In this document: in pieces, positions 23,720 through 35,318 of the stretch | Layout of the letters: every line of letters begins with the position of its first letter | How positions within the stretch are numbered: position 1 is the first letter of the stretch | Origin: Aedes albopictus | Taxonomy: Eukaryota; Arthropoda; Insecta; Diptera; Culicidae | NCBI RefSeq assembly: GCF_035046485.1 | Contig: NC_085137.1 | Coordinates: 445,660,334-445,724,333 of the forward strand | Reading direction: 5' to 3' | DNA: 64,000 bases | Made by a program: the position numbers and the translations under genes | The notes under the pieces: model-generated | The model's input: only the letters and a program-made list of their open reading frames with translations | Databases searched by the model: none | Told to the model about the DNA's origin: nothing

Positions 23720-26700
23720 GACACAAGGACTGCTAGATTGGCCTTCATTATACGGGACCTCACGGTCAAGGCGACTTACTCCGCAAAAGCTGAACTGCTC
23801 AATGAGGCAGCATCACACTGGCAACCTCGTCATAATTCAGGGGAAGGGCAGGTAAGGGGGATGACACTATCGTTTGTTCACACCCCACAGATCCGAACCC
23901 GTGGTATGGTATGGGGCTTTCGGTAAGGTCTGGGGTATGCGGAGTCCCCACTCTCTGGCAGGGATGTAAGCAGATAGGTCCTTTTTTACGGGGAGGTCAA
24001 ATCACCGATAAACCGACATGATGTCAACAGTGGTGTTTCAAAACTGAACCCCTTCCTAAATTTAACATTCGACCAGCGAAGCGAGCGATCGCTTCTCTCA
24101 AACGCAAACGCGTATTTTTTCCACGGGGGTTTGGAGACAAGCTATCAAATCAGGCGGCGGTTGTGTTTGGATATTTTTCATCACGGCGTATTATTTTTTC
24201 TTGTTTTAACTGTCACGTCGGTCATCAGTGGTCAAATTGCGGTGCACGAAGTATCCGTTTTTGATATTGTCAATGAAAAGGGATACAAGTGTGATGTTGA
24301 CCTCATCTCGCCTTTCGCGTCTTAGTGGACATCGCAATACGCGTGTCCCATATCTTGGTGTCTTCCTAAAAGAACGGGTCACGAAGTTCGTAGCTGCAAG
24401 ACTATACACACTCAGTTCATAATACCAACTTCGGTGATTTACCGAAATCTCAACACCTGAATCGAAGCAATAAACGAACTAAAAAGTATCAAACGATCAG
24501 TAAACTGCGATCTGCCATAAAACTACCGAACGGTTCGGTGATTTTTTAGGACCGTTCACCAGACAACCAGCATTTTTTTTCCGTTTCTTTCCTCCTATTG
24601 AGTGCTTGGAAAGAAAATAGCATATTTCACATCAAAATTTATTTTAGGCATGCAATTTTTTTTAGTCCTCCCCTATAAATTTCACCATGTGACTCCAATC
24701 ACGAAAAACTGTTATTAGGTTTGTGTTTTACACAAAATTAAAATATCCTGTAATTTTCGCAAATTTTCGTTACCGATATCTGACAGTCTGTTTAACTACA
24801 ATGCTCTGCTCATTTTTATCCATGCACTGGTTAGTCTTTTGCGATTTGTTTCGAAAATACGTTTCTAGTTTCTAGTGGCCAAAACATTTATCCCGATGGT
24901 TATTGTAAATCCTGTAAAACATCCACTGTCCTATTATTGTTTATTTTTTTACAAACTTTTGCCATGAGATGCATTCATCATAACGACTGCATCTTGAGTA
25001 ATGCTGTGTGATGAACATTGATTCATCAAAGAGAGAGGTGACAAGTTAACCTGCTAAAGTGCAGTAGATAATGCCCTGCAGGTGCCATGTCACCAATACA
25101 AATTCCTAGAGCACTTTCGCAAATATCTGCATGCCTCATCCGCACATAGATTTATCTTCAGGAAATTTGTGTCCAATGTGTTCATCGGCTTGCATCGTTA
25201 TGGTTCAAAAAAACCATAACCAGATCACACATCTTGAAACGCTCCAAATGGCACAAGCTGGGTGACATATGGCACGTTGCTTGCTATTAGTGCAATAAGC
25301 AGTGGTCTTCCTACCTCCTGCTACTTGTTCGTTCGTATTTTTCATAATATTGCCTCTTTCAGGGGAGGACGGGGTGAAATCTTCCAACATACCACATGAG
25401 CTCGATTGATTGTAGCAATTCGATATTATTATATCCTGTTGATGAAAGGGATCCATGTCGTTAACGGAAAGAAGAGTTTTAAGGCATTGTTTCTTCATAT
25501 AAACATAGTTTGACCCTTTTCAAATGTTGTTGGTTAGTTATAGTTAGCTACCTACTTCAGTATTGTTAGTTGCACTAATACCATAATCTAATTAATATCT
25601 GCTTGAGATTGATATGATGGGAGATAAGGATTTGATTATGCATTAGCTCGCCCCCTGCATATGATGATCCACTGCATATGCGTGAGTTCATGTGTATGCT
25701 AGTTTAACATCAAATTGATAAAGAGTCACAAACTCGCTTTGATTACCGGATTGCCAATTGTTAGGTTCAATGATCCTTCTTTGCTTATTTGTGACAATGA
25801 TTTGACTTTGCTTGTCGTGGTTTTAACAAACATTTCTGTGGCGAGTGTGGCATACTATGAGAAATTACGCATTTTATGCTGATCCTCCCTACGCCTTCTT
25901 CAACCATCCATCGAAACGAAGAGTTTCGTCATCAAGCCAGTAACGTTTGTCACCGCAGTCGTTTCGCATGTTTGGCTTCTATTTTTCGTTCATATTTGGA
26001 TCCTGTTTCTTTCCGTCCCTGATCCATTTTTTTTTGCTGCTACTGTCTACAATGTTAAGCCTTGGGCGGCATCTTCTCTGTTTATTCAGGGCTGACCGAA
26101 TTGCAGGTCGGTCCTCGTCAGAAACATTGTAGTTGTAGTGCACAGCAGGAAGACGCTTTCCATACGCACGAGCTCATCCTTGGTCCACGTGATCAACCAA
26201 CCAACCAGCCATTCCATTCCTGGATGATGAAAATGATTATGTATGAGACAAATGCCAGGGAACGGCTCATTGGCTGTGGATCTGCCCCTCACATTGTGCA
26301 CTGCACATCCAGCTATATTCGAGCCCTGAAAGTTAATTATGACAACATGTCACTCCACGGGTGATAAGTTTGGTCGCAATTTGAGTCCCATCACCATATA
26401 GGACCGACCTCGTTTTACTGGTTTCATCCTGTGCGCGCTTCAACCAACACATTACAATGTTGCCTACGGCTGGCCAGAAAGTGAGAGTTAGTCATTCGAG
26501 GAGCAGCCGGGATTCGAACGACCCGTGGAAATGGAACCGAAAAACAAATATCGGTTCCGTACAAAATTTAATCTTAAATAAACAGCTTGAATTTGCTTAA
26601 GTTTTTTGTAGGCTAAAACAAATCCTACCGTAAAGCAGAAGATCAACTCCAGTGGGAAGAGAAGTATGTATCGAATTTTGATTTCTCATCGTCGTGTCGT

Positions 26701-28120
26701 AGCAGATAGGGGTTATGGGCCTAAATTTATGGTTAAAATTTCACCAATTTGAAAAATTTACCCCGCTTTTGATTGATTGGTCGGCGAAGTTCTATCAAGG
26801 GTCGTCATTCTTTTTTATTCTTTGTGGTATTTTATGGTAATTTTTAATTTATGCAACTTTTGCTATTCTCAATAGAAGATTTGAAATCTCTGCTGATGAG
26901 AATTGATTAATTAAAATCGTATGTTTACATTCATATAAAAAACTTTTTTACTGCAATTTTTACTTTTAACTAGGTAAATAAACTGACAACAACAATTTAA
27001 AATATTTAAAATATAAGTCTGAGGTATAGAAAGTTCTTAAGGTTAATAAAGTCTCCATTGATATAATCGTCATCATTAATAATCTATTTCCTTGCACGAG
27101 GAACTGGCATTTTTGCAGTGAAAATGTAATCCTATATTGTAGGGGAGGAGAATGGAGTACACTTATCAAAATATGTAGTTTTTCAACAATAAAACAGCTT
27201 TTAATTTTTAAATGATGATGGTTGTATCAATGACGACTTCTTCAATTTAAGCCCTTTGGAAACGGATGGGGCACATTAGTCCCGCCGAGAAAACCGACCT
27301 TTACAATCGTGTTCTAGACCAGCGAGATTAAACCCAGAAAAACGAAAATGCCGTCTCCAAAGAGTTTTAAGGAAACTTAATACACGAATTCAGTCGAAGT
27401 TAACGGTCGCTTTGGTATCTGATGCAAGTATAAGAACCCTTAAAAATGGTTGAAGGATATTATACCGAATTCCATTATACTAAGTTACATTTCCTCGAAT
27501 GCCATTATCCCAAATGATTTGCTCGAATGATTTATCCACTAGGCTGTTGTGCTCTCAGTAACTAACGGAGCACCAAAACTGATTGCCCATGTTTTCCTTT
27601 CTTTGAGCATATATTGATCTTTCAAACTTTGCTGCCAGGGAAATTTTTGAAGTTCTAACTGCTAATGTGATCATCAAGAATTTTATCCTTCTTTGAAATA
27701 TAGGCTGTTCTTTTTAGTTTTTTTTATAAATTTGTAGGCGTTGCTACTGTTTATATTTTACTAAAAAAAATTCTTTCTCTCAATCATAAACTGTTATTTT
27801 CGATTTCAAGTTATATAAAACAGTGACATGACGACCTTAGTTCATTTTTTCTCTGCCGAATGGAGATTTTTTCCTACTTTTACTTATAAAGCATTTCCAG
27901 GCCAACACAAAAAATACCATTTTTGACTTGATTTTTTTTTCAATTTACATGAGATTTAGTTCATGCGTAGGATTTCGTGAATCACTAACTTTAACATCAA
28001 CTTATGACAACTTTTCCTCACTTATTTTTTTAAAGGAGCGTATGGAGAAAAGTAATTATCTTCTTCAAATAATTATAACTTCAAAACATTTTGTTGGATT
28101 GAGATAATGTCTTTGAAGAT
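23720..28120. other. Unrecognised AT-rich DNA, no supported gene
   Basis: About 4.4 kb without a convincing gene or a repeat I can delimit. All frames are short (up to about 100 codons) and overlap on both strands without domains. The stretch 25.9-26.5 kb is slightly richer in G+C. Old, unrecognisable repeats are likely. Confidence 0.4.
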
Positions 28121-28126
28121 GATTAA

Positions 28127-28800
28127 CCCTTTGGAGCCGGAGGGGTCATATATGACCCCAACATAGAAACGGCTGTATAAATTCACACATTCAATGAAAC
28201 AGAATACGCTTAGCTTAGAATAGTTGTTACTAATTGAGTCCTTTATTAGGGAAAAATGTAAAAAACATATATTTGAGACTTCACTAATAACTCAGAACAT
28301 CCTTAACACCATAAAGTTTGGAGAAACGAACTAATGACATACCAGTTGTTTTAAAAGCGGAATTTGGATATGGGTTACGTTCATATGTATTTATTTAACC
28401 TTTTTTTAAGAATATCAGATTGTGTTTTATATTCTGGGATGTTCTAGGTGTTCTAAACTGTGCTGTAGTAAAGTCCTCCAAATCTACAAGAATAACTTTA
28501 CGTGTTTTCGCCATAAATAATAGCATTGCATAATCTACTGGGATCCGTGAAGCTCTTGAAATTTACAATATCATTTATAGACACTATAGGGATATTCTAG
28601 GTCAGTCAAACTACCTTGGAGTTCAGAGTTCAGAACTTCAGGTCTACACTCGTAATAGTAGCCATATCAGAGTAACGTTGCATAATCAATCGCGGTTACG
28701 GGACTAAACTGAAGTCTACTATATATTATTATAAACGTTTGGGACATTGGCATTTCATGAGTTTGTAGGCATTGTTTTGTGACTTTGAAACATTCGTGCT
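28127..28800 (-). mobile_element. piggyBac-like element end, second copy (inverted)
   Basis: TTAA (28123-28126) is followed by CCCTTTGGAGCCGGAGGGGT and the palindrome GGGGTCATATATGACCCC. The sequence then follows the reverse complement of the right end of the 39528-43365 element for several hundred bases ('gttgttttaaaagcggaatt', 'gtgttttatattctggga', 'tcaggtctacactcgtaata'). It includes about two of the ~151-bp monomers and then ends without a second terminus near 28.8 kb, so it is a truncated copy. Confidence 0.7.
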
Positions 28801-29117
28801 ATCGCAAGTACCCCATGATAAATGCTTCTAACTTTTTATATCTCTAATTTTAATTTAATTTTATTTTTTTATAAACAAAGCAAAAGAAAATAATGTTGAG
28901 ATATTTTTTTTTATCGAGAATAGATTATTAAGTCACTAACCAAGTCGGCCACGTCTTTGTGGTCATCGGGAAAAGTAGGGAAAATGAGTATGACATTCGT
29001 TGTTACGTCTCACCGAGCTCGCCTCAGCATTTTCACGACATTTAGGTGATTTTCGACCGGAATACTACTACTAGTATACAGATGTTGGCTTTCTCAGTCT
29101 TGGGTCAATCTAAACGG

Positions 29118-29179
29118 CTAGTTTTGGATTACCCGACGTTTCGGCCGGTTTTATTTGGCCTTTATCAAGAGAAAAACTA
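29118..29179 (-). ncRNA. Hammerhead-ribozyme-like motif of a Penelope-like element
   Basis: On the minus strand: TAGTTTT TCTC, then TTGATAA (expected CTGATGA), stem II GGCC/GGCC, GAAAC, GTC, GGG, then AAAACTA. TAGTTTT and AAAACTA pair over 7 bp as distal stem I, CTC/GGG next to the core as proximal stem I, with an internal loop: the type I hammerhead plan known from Penelope-like elements. Two core positions differ (C3 to U, G8 to A), which would still pair U-A but probably reduce or abolish cleavage. It lies about 0.8 kb downstream of the Penelope coding remnant on the same strand. Confidence 0.5.
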
Positions 29180-29223
29180 AAAACATTGCACATTTAGTAT
29201 ACTTTAACATTGAACATCGATTA

Positions 29224-29725
29224 GGGTAAATGTACCAATAGAGGTGCTATTAGTAGCTCCTTGTAGTAAAATAATTGATAAAATTGATAATAACACAAAA
29301 TAGCAAGTCTGAAAACGTTAATCGGTAGTTTTTTACTTATATTTGCTAGAAAAAATGTAAAAACCATTGTTTATTTCAGTTTTTGCTAATAAATCACTTG
29401 CACCAACTATAGGTACACGGTTCCTATTATGGAGGTAAAATTTAACATTGGTTCCTATAGTGGCACATCCCATTGAATTCTTATGGGACCCACCACTATA
29501 GGAACACTACCACCACTATAGGTGCAAAGGAGCAAAAAAAATTAAGGAAAATAATTGTTTAAAATAGTTTTTTCGGCAAATCCTGAACACAAAACTGAAT
29601 TCATGTTATTAATTAATTATGATGCATCTATTAAAAATATCATTTGCAAGCTTTTTGGTCAAAATAGTGCTAAATTGGCACTACCACCACTATTGGTACT
29701 ACCTCCACTAAGGGAGCTTTTACCC
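29224..29725. mobile_element. TA-flanked MITE (GGGTAAA ends)
   Basis: It starts GGGTAAATGTACCAATAGAG and ends inversely 'ctaagggagcttttaccc', with TA at 29222-29223 and 29726-29727. The body contains repeated 'accactataggaac' words. A frame of 74 codons at its right half has no domain. A second, right-half copy is at 20478-20608. It separates the Penelope-like coding remnant from its hammerhead-bearing terminal region. Confidence 0.65.
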
Positions 29726-29969
29726 TACTTGTACCTACTCAGTCAACCGTTTTTGTCTTATGGTTTAATGCCGCCATAGCGGGTGTGGGCTTCTTGTTTT
29801 CTGCCTGAGTGGACAAAACATATTACATGAAGGATTTGGGACATTAATTGGCTAGACTTACAATTATCATACGTATAGTTTTTACAAATTTTTTGGACTG
29901 CACAGGTGAACACCACACTACTTGACGGTACTCAACGGCTATTTTAAATATGGAGGGTTAGATTTAGAG

Positions 29970-30665
29970 CTATTGTTCGACATCTGTTAGGTCTACTGTA
30001 TCTACTGTGGTATATGGTCTATCGTTGCTCATTTGTCTTCTACGTGATTGGGTTGTCTTGACTGTGTGTAAAATACCAGCATACGTGGTATTTAGCCCAT
30101 CTACGTCTGTTCGGAAGTTTACCGTGTTGGAAGTGTTGTGTATGTGACACATTTCCAACATCGGTAAGGCAGAAGAATGGTACGATCTGTCATCTATTTT
30201 TGTACCGTCTAGATTGAATGTATGTTGACATTCGAGCATGTGTTGTATTAGTGCTGTTTTGGGCTGTGTATCGTGTTCTGTGGTATTGGAGTGTTTGTTT
30301 ACATTGGATCTGTGTCCACTGATTCTCTTTTTGAGATGATTGGTCGTCATACCTATGTAAACTTTATCATAATTGGTACATGGTATACTGTAAATGGCGT
30401 TATGCTGTTCTAGGGGTGTAACTGCATCTTTTACAGGCTTGAGAAGTGTTTTTGTGCTTTTTATGTTGTATGTGGCTATTTTATCAGATGGATATTCTCT
30501 TTTTAGGATCTCTGATATGGAACGACTCAGTATTGGGATGTTTGGCATGGATTTGCAGACGACTTCGTTCCATTGACGACTTGGTGGTTAGCTGTGTAGC
30601 TCGGTTTATGAGGTTTTTAGCTACGTTAAGCTTCATGTTCGTTGGATGGAAGGAAAGATAATTCA
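29970..30665 (-). pseudogene. Penelope-like element, C-terminal GIY-YIG endonuclease
   Basis: The 192-codon frame ending at 29970 contains NAIYSIPCTNYDKVYIGMTT (the GIY ... YIG pair) followed by LKKRISGHRSN with the conserved Arg, then further downstream PMLEMCHI with a Glu. This is the arrangement of the GIY-YIG endonuclease at the C-terminus of Penelope-like retroelements. Upstream in another frame (30484-30665) lies a stretch LNYLSFHPTN then NVAKNLINRATQL, the linker after reverse transcriptase. The reverse transcriptase itself is missing, so the copy is 5'-truncated, and at least one frameshift near 30.54 kb splits it. Limits at the 5' side are uncertain. Confidence 0.8.
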
Positions 30666-31530
30666 ACAGACGTCCCGAGTACGAAGTGGTATTCCAAGCC
30701 CATCTCTTCGGGAGCGAGGAAGAGGGTAACGAGAACATAACCCTTGTATTGGAGTGAAACTCGCGAGAGCTTTTTGAGAGTGAGTGACGTGAGAAACACA
30801 ACAGGCAATTATGAGTGTTGGATGAACTACTCGCTGCACGACAAGCTCGCGCTCGGTGCTGTTGAGGATTTGCGTTGTGGTTTCTGAGTTTTTTTCGGTA
30901 ATATTATCAAAAAAAAAAAAAAAAAAAAAAAATCCGTAAAATATTTTTAGCATCCAAAATTTTTTTAGGTCACCATATTTTTTGTTGTAATTCATTCTGT
31001 TCTCTCTTTTTCAAAGTTTTTTTTTTATTGGCATTGACACAGAAGTACAGGTGGCGTTTTTTTTAAAGGAAATATCTCAATTATTACGAAAGGTGAGTTG
31101 CAAACTGCGACGACCTGAGCCAAACGGAAGAATGATAAGAAGGATTTCGGAAATCTTAGAGATTTTGGAGGGAGTTCCGCTTGTCGGAACTTCGAAGACA
31201 ACATATGGAACATCATGAACACAATTGAGTGCCCAATCCTGCTAAATGATGTCTGCTCAAAGCCTTGCTGAAATATGAGTTGGCCGATCTGGGATAGTGT
31301 GTTGAACGGTAATCTGAACCGGAAAAATATTTCGTCAAAATCAATGATGACAATCTCCATTTGATGAGTGCGCTCCATGCTTATAGCTTTATAGTAACAT
31401 ATTACATTTTCATTATATGAAACTTGATGTACAATTTCTTAATAATCCAGTCATACTAGTTAATTGTATTCAATTCCAGACCAATATCTTACCAAAATAT
31501 CAACTTCTTTGGTGGATAAGTTGCTGGCCT
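30666..31530. other. Unrecognised, with a 24-base poly(A)
   Basis: A run of 24 A at 30909-30932 lies in AT-rich DNA. The minus-strand frame 31025-31378 (117 codons, beginning MERTHQMEIVII) shows no domain I recognise; a chance frame is possible. Confidence 0.35.
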
Positions 31531-31534
31531 CTTG

Positions 31535-31677
31535 GGGTTCATTCAAATATTACGTAACGCAAAATTTGCCAATTTTAGACCCCCTCCCTCCCCCACGTAA
31601 CAAATTTTGTATGGGAAATTTTGAAATTTTGTGTTACGTGATACGTGTGTTACGTAATATTTGATTTGAACGAACCC
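31535..31677. mobile_element. Short MITE, 'GGGTTCATTCAAATATTACGTAAC' type
   Basis: The left 'gggttcattcaaatattacg' is mirrored by 'atttgatttgaacgaaccc' preceded by 'gttacgtaata'. The centre has the C-rich block 'gaccccctccctcccccacg'. The internal words 'acgtaac' also occur inverted. A 143-bp non-coding element. Confidence 0.6.
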
Positions 31678-31717
31678 TTGATAGATATCATCCCTTGCAT
31701 ACTACACTTCAATCTCG

Positions 31718-31906
31718 TTTTACGGCCATCGTTGGCTGAGCAACAAAAAGTTCTACCGCTAAGACAATGAGCACACTAAACATGTTTCTATTTTTTTGTA
31801 AACTTCTATTGATTAAGGAGATGTTTCAAAAAATGTAAAAGTGTTTAGTTTGCTTATTGTTTTGGCGGTAGAATTTTTTGTAGCTCACCCAATGTTGGAC
31901 GTAAAA
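31718..31906. mobile_element. MITE, ~64-bp inverted repeats
   Basis: The left end 'ttttacggccatcgttggct' corresponds to the reverse complement of 'caatgttggacgtaaaa' at the right. The arms stay similar through 'gttctaccgctaagacaatg' and 'cattgttttggcggtagaa'-type words for about 64 bp each. Non-coding, 189 bp. The target duplication is not clear. Confidence 0.6.
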
Positions 31907-32555
31907 AACACAATATACTAAAACACTGACACTTACATCAGCACACTCAATTACACTGACACAATCCGAATCTTGTCGCATCACTCGCTCATAGTGAATC
32001 CGAAATCAATCCATTTCAAATATCCAACTCCTTGATCTATATGAGGGCGTCGGTGAGTCACTGCCCTTTCGTAAAGCAGGGGGCATGTCATCCCATCCTT
32101 TGCTATCCTCGGAACGGAGAAGATGGGCGTGGCCGGTAATGGCAGTTTTTGTGTCTTTTCTACTTCAACCTCCGATTTGATACCTGTTTATTTCCAAATA
32201 GTCTTCCATTAGTAATTGGAATAAGAGTTTTAAAATTTTTAACGTGACAAGTTTTTAACAGATTGCAATTTGCAATCTACGAATTATTCCGTTACCACGC
32301 AATGCAAAAAATGAAAAAAAAACTGGCAAACTGCTTATATTACAGAATGCGCCAATTTGAATGCCAAATCTTAATTAATTGAAAGGATCAAAATATAGAT
32401 TCAAAGCTTTCGATTGTAATTTATTATATGAAGAACTATCGTTATCGTTAAAATCCATAAAAAAACATTTAAAAAATATAAATTAATAAAAAAAAAATAG
32501 TCTGGCTAAACCGGTAACAAATAACGGCTTGAAATAAGAGTTGAAGAATTTTGCC

Positions 32556-33188
32556 ATGGAATCGATTCTATACTCCTACGTGACATCACCACCGCCGGTT
32601 CGCATCCGAATTGTGCACGGTTTTGTTTGTTTTTATGACCCACTTTCGGTGACCGCCAGCACCGCTTACTACCTAGTACTATCGCCGTCGTCGATTCGTC
32701 TGTTTGACTTTGACTGCTGCATGTGGCTGCACCAGACCAGACCAGCCCGGCTGTTCCGAGGCGTACAGTGTCTACAGGAGATTCGTCGATGGTGGCTGTC
32801 GGTCTCTAGATCACCGCCGTTTCACACGGTTTTCCATTTCGAAGTCGTTCCGCTCCGGAATTGGATCGTTCGCAATTGCAGTTTAGTAGAGCACCGATCC
32901 ACTTCGATTGATGGTGACGGTGACCTTCTCCGGACAAGTTGGAAAGTCGATGATTTTCAATGTGTCATAAAGCAACTTGTACAGACAAGGACATCGTCAA
33001 CTACTGGAAAATTGCTTCATCAACAGATTATTACAAAGTACAAATACAAAACGTACAAAATAATCGCAACATCTGTACAGCTACACTCTGTTTATATTGT
33101 CGCAGACACAAAAGATCGCGCTTCGAATTCGAATGAGGTCGATCAGAGCATAACCGTAAACAGAGAACTCTATGTAGCATGCTGCTAG
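32556..33188 (+). CDS. Doubtful ORF in GC-richer, possibly unique DNA
   Basis: An ATG-initiated frame of about 210 codons (MESILYSYVTSPPPVRIRIV...) lies in DNA distinctly richer in G+C than its surroundings. I recognise no domain, signal peptide or repeat, and the second half (after about 32.94 kb) is as AT-rich as the neighbourhood. Downstream, 33.2-33.3 kb has 'gatcgtttagtgttgttaca' and a splice-donor-like 'caagtgcgtaaac', so the region could instead be a promoter or 5' exon of a host gene. Treat as hypothetical. Confidence 0.2.
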   Translation: MESILYSYVTSPPPVRIRIVHGFVCFYDPLSVTASTAYYLVLSPSSIRLFDFDCCMWLHQTRPARLFRGVQCLQEIRRWWLSVSRSPPFHTVFHFEVVPLRNWIVRNCSLVEHRSTSIDGDGDLLRTSWKVDDFQCVIKQLVQTRTSSTTGKLLHQQIITKYKYKTYKIIATSVQLHSVYIVADTKDRASNSNEVDQSITVNRELYVACC

Positions 33189-33679
33189 ATACTTATAACG
33201 TGCGCGCGGTGGGTAACATAAACAAGCGATCATCGTCGTCGTGCCGAGTGGCCGCGTTTTACGTGCGGAAACGATCGTTTAGTGTTGTTACAAGTGCGTA
33301 AACATGTCATGCTACCAGTTGCTACTCCGATGTCATAAAGGCAGCTGCATGGGAAGCCCATTCAGTGGTCCATAAATAACGTTTGGAATTTCTTGTGCAA
33401 ACGTTTTAGTGCGAATTTGAAGCACTATTTGCGAGACATATGTTTTGCATTAACTTTGTGCTTATAAACTCTTACAGGTTGGCAGAACTACGCGCAAAAT
33501 TTGTGGCATTTACATATTTTACAAAGATATATCTATACATTTGACTCTCGAATGATCGCGCTAGGATCGCTGGATTTTGAACAAAAGGTTTAAACAATCT
33601 TGACTTTTGTACTCAGCATTAGCGTGATGCTGACAGTGGTGGCCAACTGACTGACGGATGGTTACAAATTATTTTCTGT

Positions 33680-34350
33680 ATTCCTTTATGAATTTCTTCG
33701 GGGATTTCTGCAAGGATACATCCCGGAGTTCCATCAATGAGCGTTGGATTTTTTTTTGTAATGTCGATTTTTTTTACAATTTATTTACCAATTTCACCAA
33801 GTGATCCTTCAGAAATTATTTCTAAGGTTGACTTACCGTATTCTTAAAAAAAACTTTGAAGAATAATTTGTCTTCAAGAATCTTGCAAGGATGTCATTCA
33901 GTAAGCACTTCTTCAAGCGTTCTTACGAGGATGTTTTCAAAAGCACTTCAGAGTACTTCAAAAGATTCTTTCAAAGTCATCATCGGATATTTCTCGGAAG
34001 ATTTGTTGCGGAAGTCCACCAAGGATTCTATCAATAATATCTCTGAGGATTCATCTGAAAGGTCATCTATAGAATTCTTGAGAAATTAAAAAAAAATCTA
34101 CTAAGAAATTCTTCTATGATTTTTGTGGAACCAGATATTCTTCCAAGAAATTTCATCGGATTTTCCACCAAAGGAAGAGAAGTCCTACTAGAATTTTTCA
34201 AACATTCCTCCATGGTTTCTTTCAGGAAATCCTCCAAATATTCCTTTGATGTTTATTCCACAGAAGTTAAGTATTTCTCCATTGGTTCTTCAAGTATGTC
34301 TCAATTATTCCCTCAGAAATTTCAAGAATTTATCCTGACATTATCTCAAG
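33680..34350 (+). repeat. Degenerate 12-bp-type array
   Basis: Units such as 'gattctttcaaagt' and 'aaattcttctatga' are strongly diverged versions of the ATTCCTCCAGGA family. Frames at 33856-34089 and 34116-34376 come from it. Confidence 0.6.
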
Positions 34351-34501
34351 CAGTCATCACAACATGCCCTAAGTAATCTTACAATCTCAAATTCATCCTA
34401 TTCGAAATCAAATTAATTACCAATTAATTACGTGATTTTTGTTACTATTCGTGCTCACTTCTAACAAAAATTCAAGAATAAGAAACAAAACAAAAAGCGC
34501 T

Positions 34502-34713
34502 TCTAGCTACTTTATCGGCACTGCAGTCTTGAGGAATCAAAACGACTGTTTTGGATTTGTCCCGACGTTTCGAATCTGTGTCGAGTCTTATTCAAAGGGA
34601 AAATTCCGACTATTCCCCTTTGAAGAAGACTCGAAACAGAGTCGAAAAGTCAAGGCAAATCTAAAACAGTCGTTTTGATTCCCCAAGGCTGCAGCGCCGA
34701 TAAAGTAGCTAGA
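34502..34713. repeat. 212-bp hairpin made of two hammerhead-like segments
   Basis: The left arm (TCTAGCTACTTTATCGGCAC...) is the near-complete reverse complement of the right arm (...GCCGATAAAGTAGCTAGA), with about 95-bp arms and a short centre near 34607. Each arm contains 'gactcga-aca-ga(g/t)tcgaaa' followed by '(c/a)gtc', that is a stem II plus GAAA plus GTC hammerhead-like core, as in the terminal regions of Penelope-like elements. The core CTGATGA is altered in both arms. The frame at 34439-34678 is incidental. Confidence 0.6.
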
Positions 34714-35159
34714 TCACTTATATCAGTCGAACTCTCTTAAGTATGCTTAAATAATCAAAGAACAGATACCCTATCTTATCAAAACAAACATTTTTTTTTC
34801 GAAGTTTTTCCAAGGATTCCTCCTAAAACTGTTTTGCCACTTTATTCAGAAAGAGCTTAGAAACATCATTGTGATTAATGCAAGGCTAAAATTTCATAGC
34901 GGACATCCATCGGGGATTCTTCAGAAATCGCTTCAAGAACGGTAATTTTTCCATGGATTTTTTAAATATTTCTCAAAAAGGTCTCTTGAAAATTATCAAA
35001 AGATTTTTTCAGAATTTCTTCAAGGATCTTGTTAGAAACTCCTGCAAAGGCTTCATCAATCGGATAAAGCTTTCCTTGTTAATTATTTCCTTTTAATCCT
35101 TTTAATTATTTCCCCAAGGATTCTGTCGAGGGATTTTTCCAAGGATAGCTTTAGGAATT

Positions 35160-35318
35160 TTTTTTAACTGTATTAACGAGATTTTTAGTCCTTGGCTAGT
35201 TCATCTCGGGACCCACGCTTTACTTCCCTTCCGAAGGAAAAACCCACATTTTTTTTTTGTGAGTTTGTCGGGAGTGGGATTCGATCCCAGGTCCTCGGCG
35301 TTATAGTCAAGTCCTGAG
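35160..35318 (-). mobile_element. tRNA-derived SINE (same family as 9.3 kb)
   Basis: On the minus strand: 'gactataacgccgaggacct', 'gggatcgaatcccactcccg', 'ccttcggaagggaagtaaag', 'gagatgaactagcc' and a tail 'atctcgttaatacag' followed by A-rich sequence. The 5' head (A-box part) is missing. It matches the 9338-9485 SINE. Confidence 0.75.

Noticed and set aside
31025..31378. 117-codon minus-strand frame
   Set aside because: No recognisable domain and no neighbouring support; likely a chance frame.
34439..34678. 79-codon frame over the hairpin
   Set aside because: It follows the inverted repeat and ends in it; no domain.
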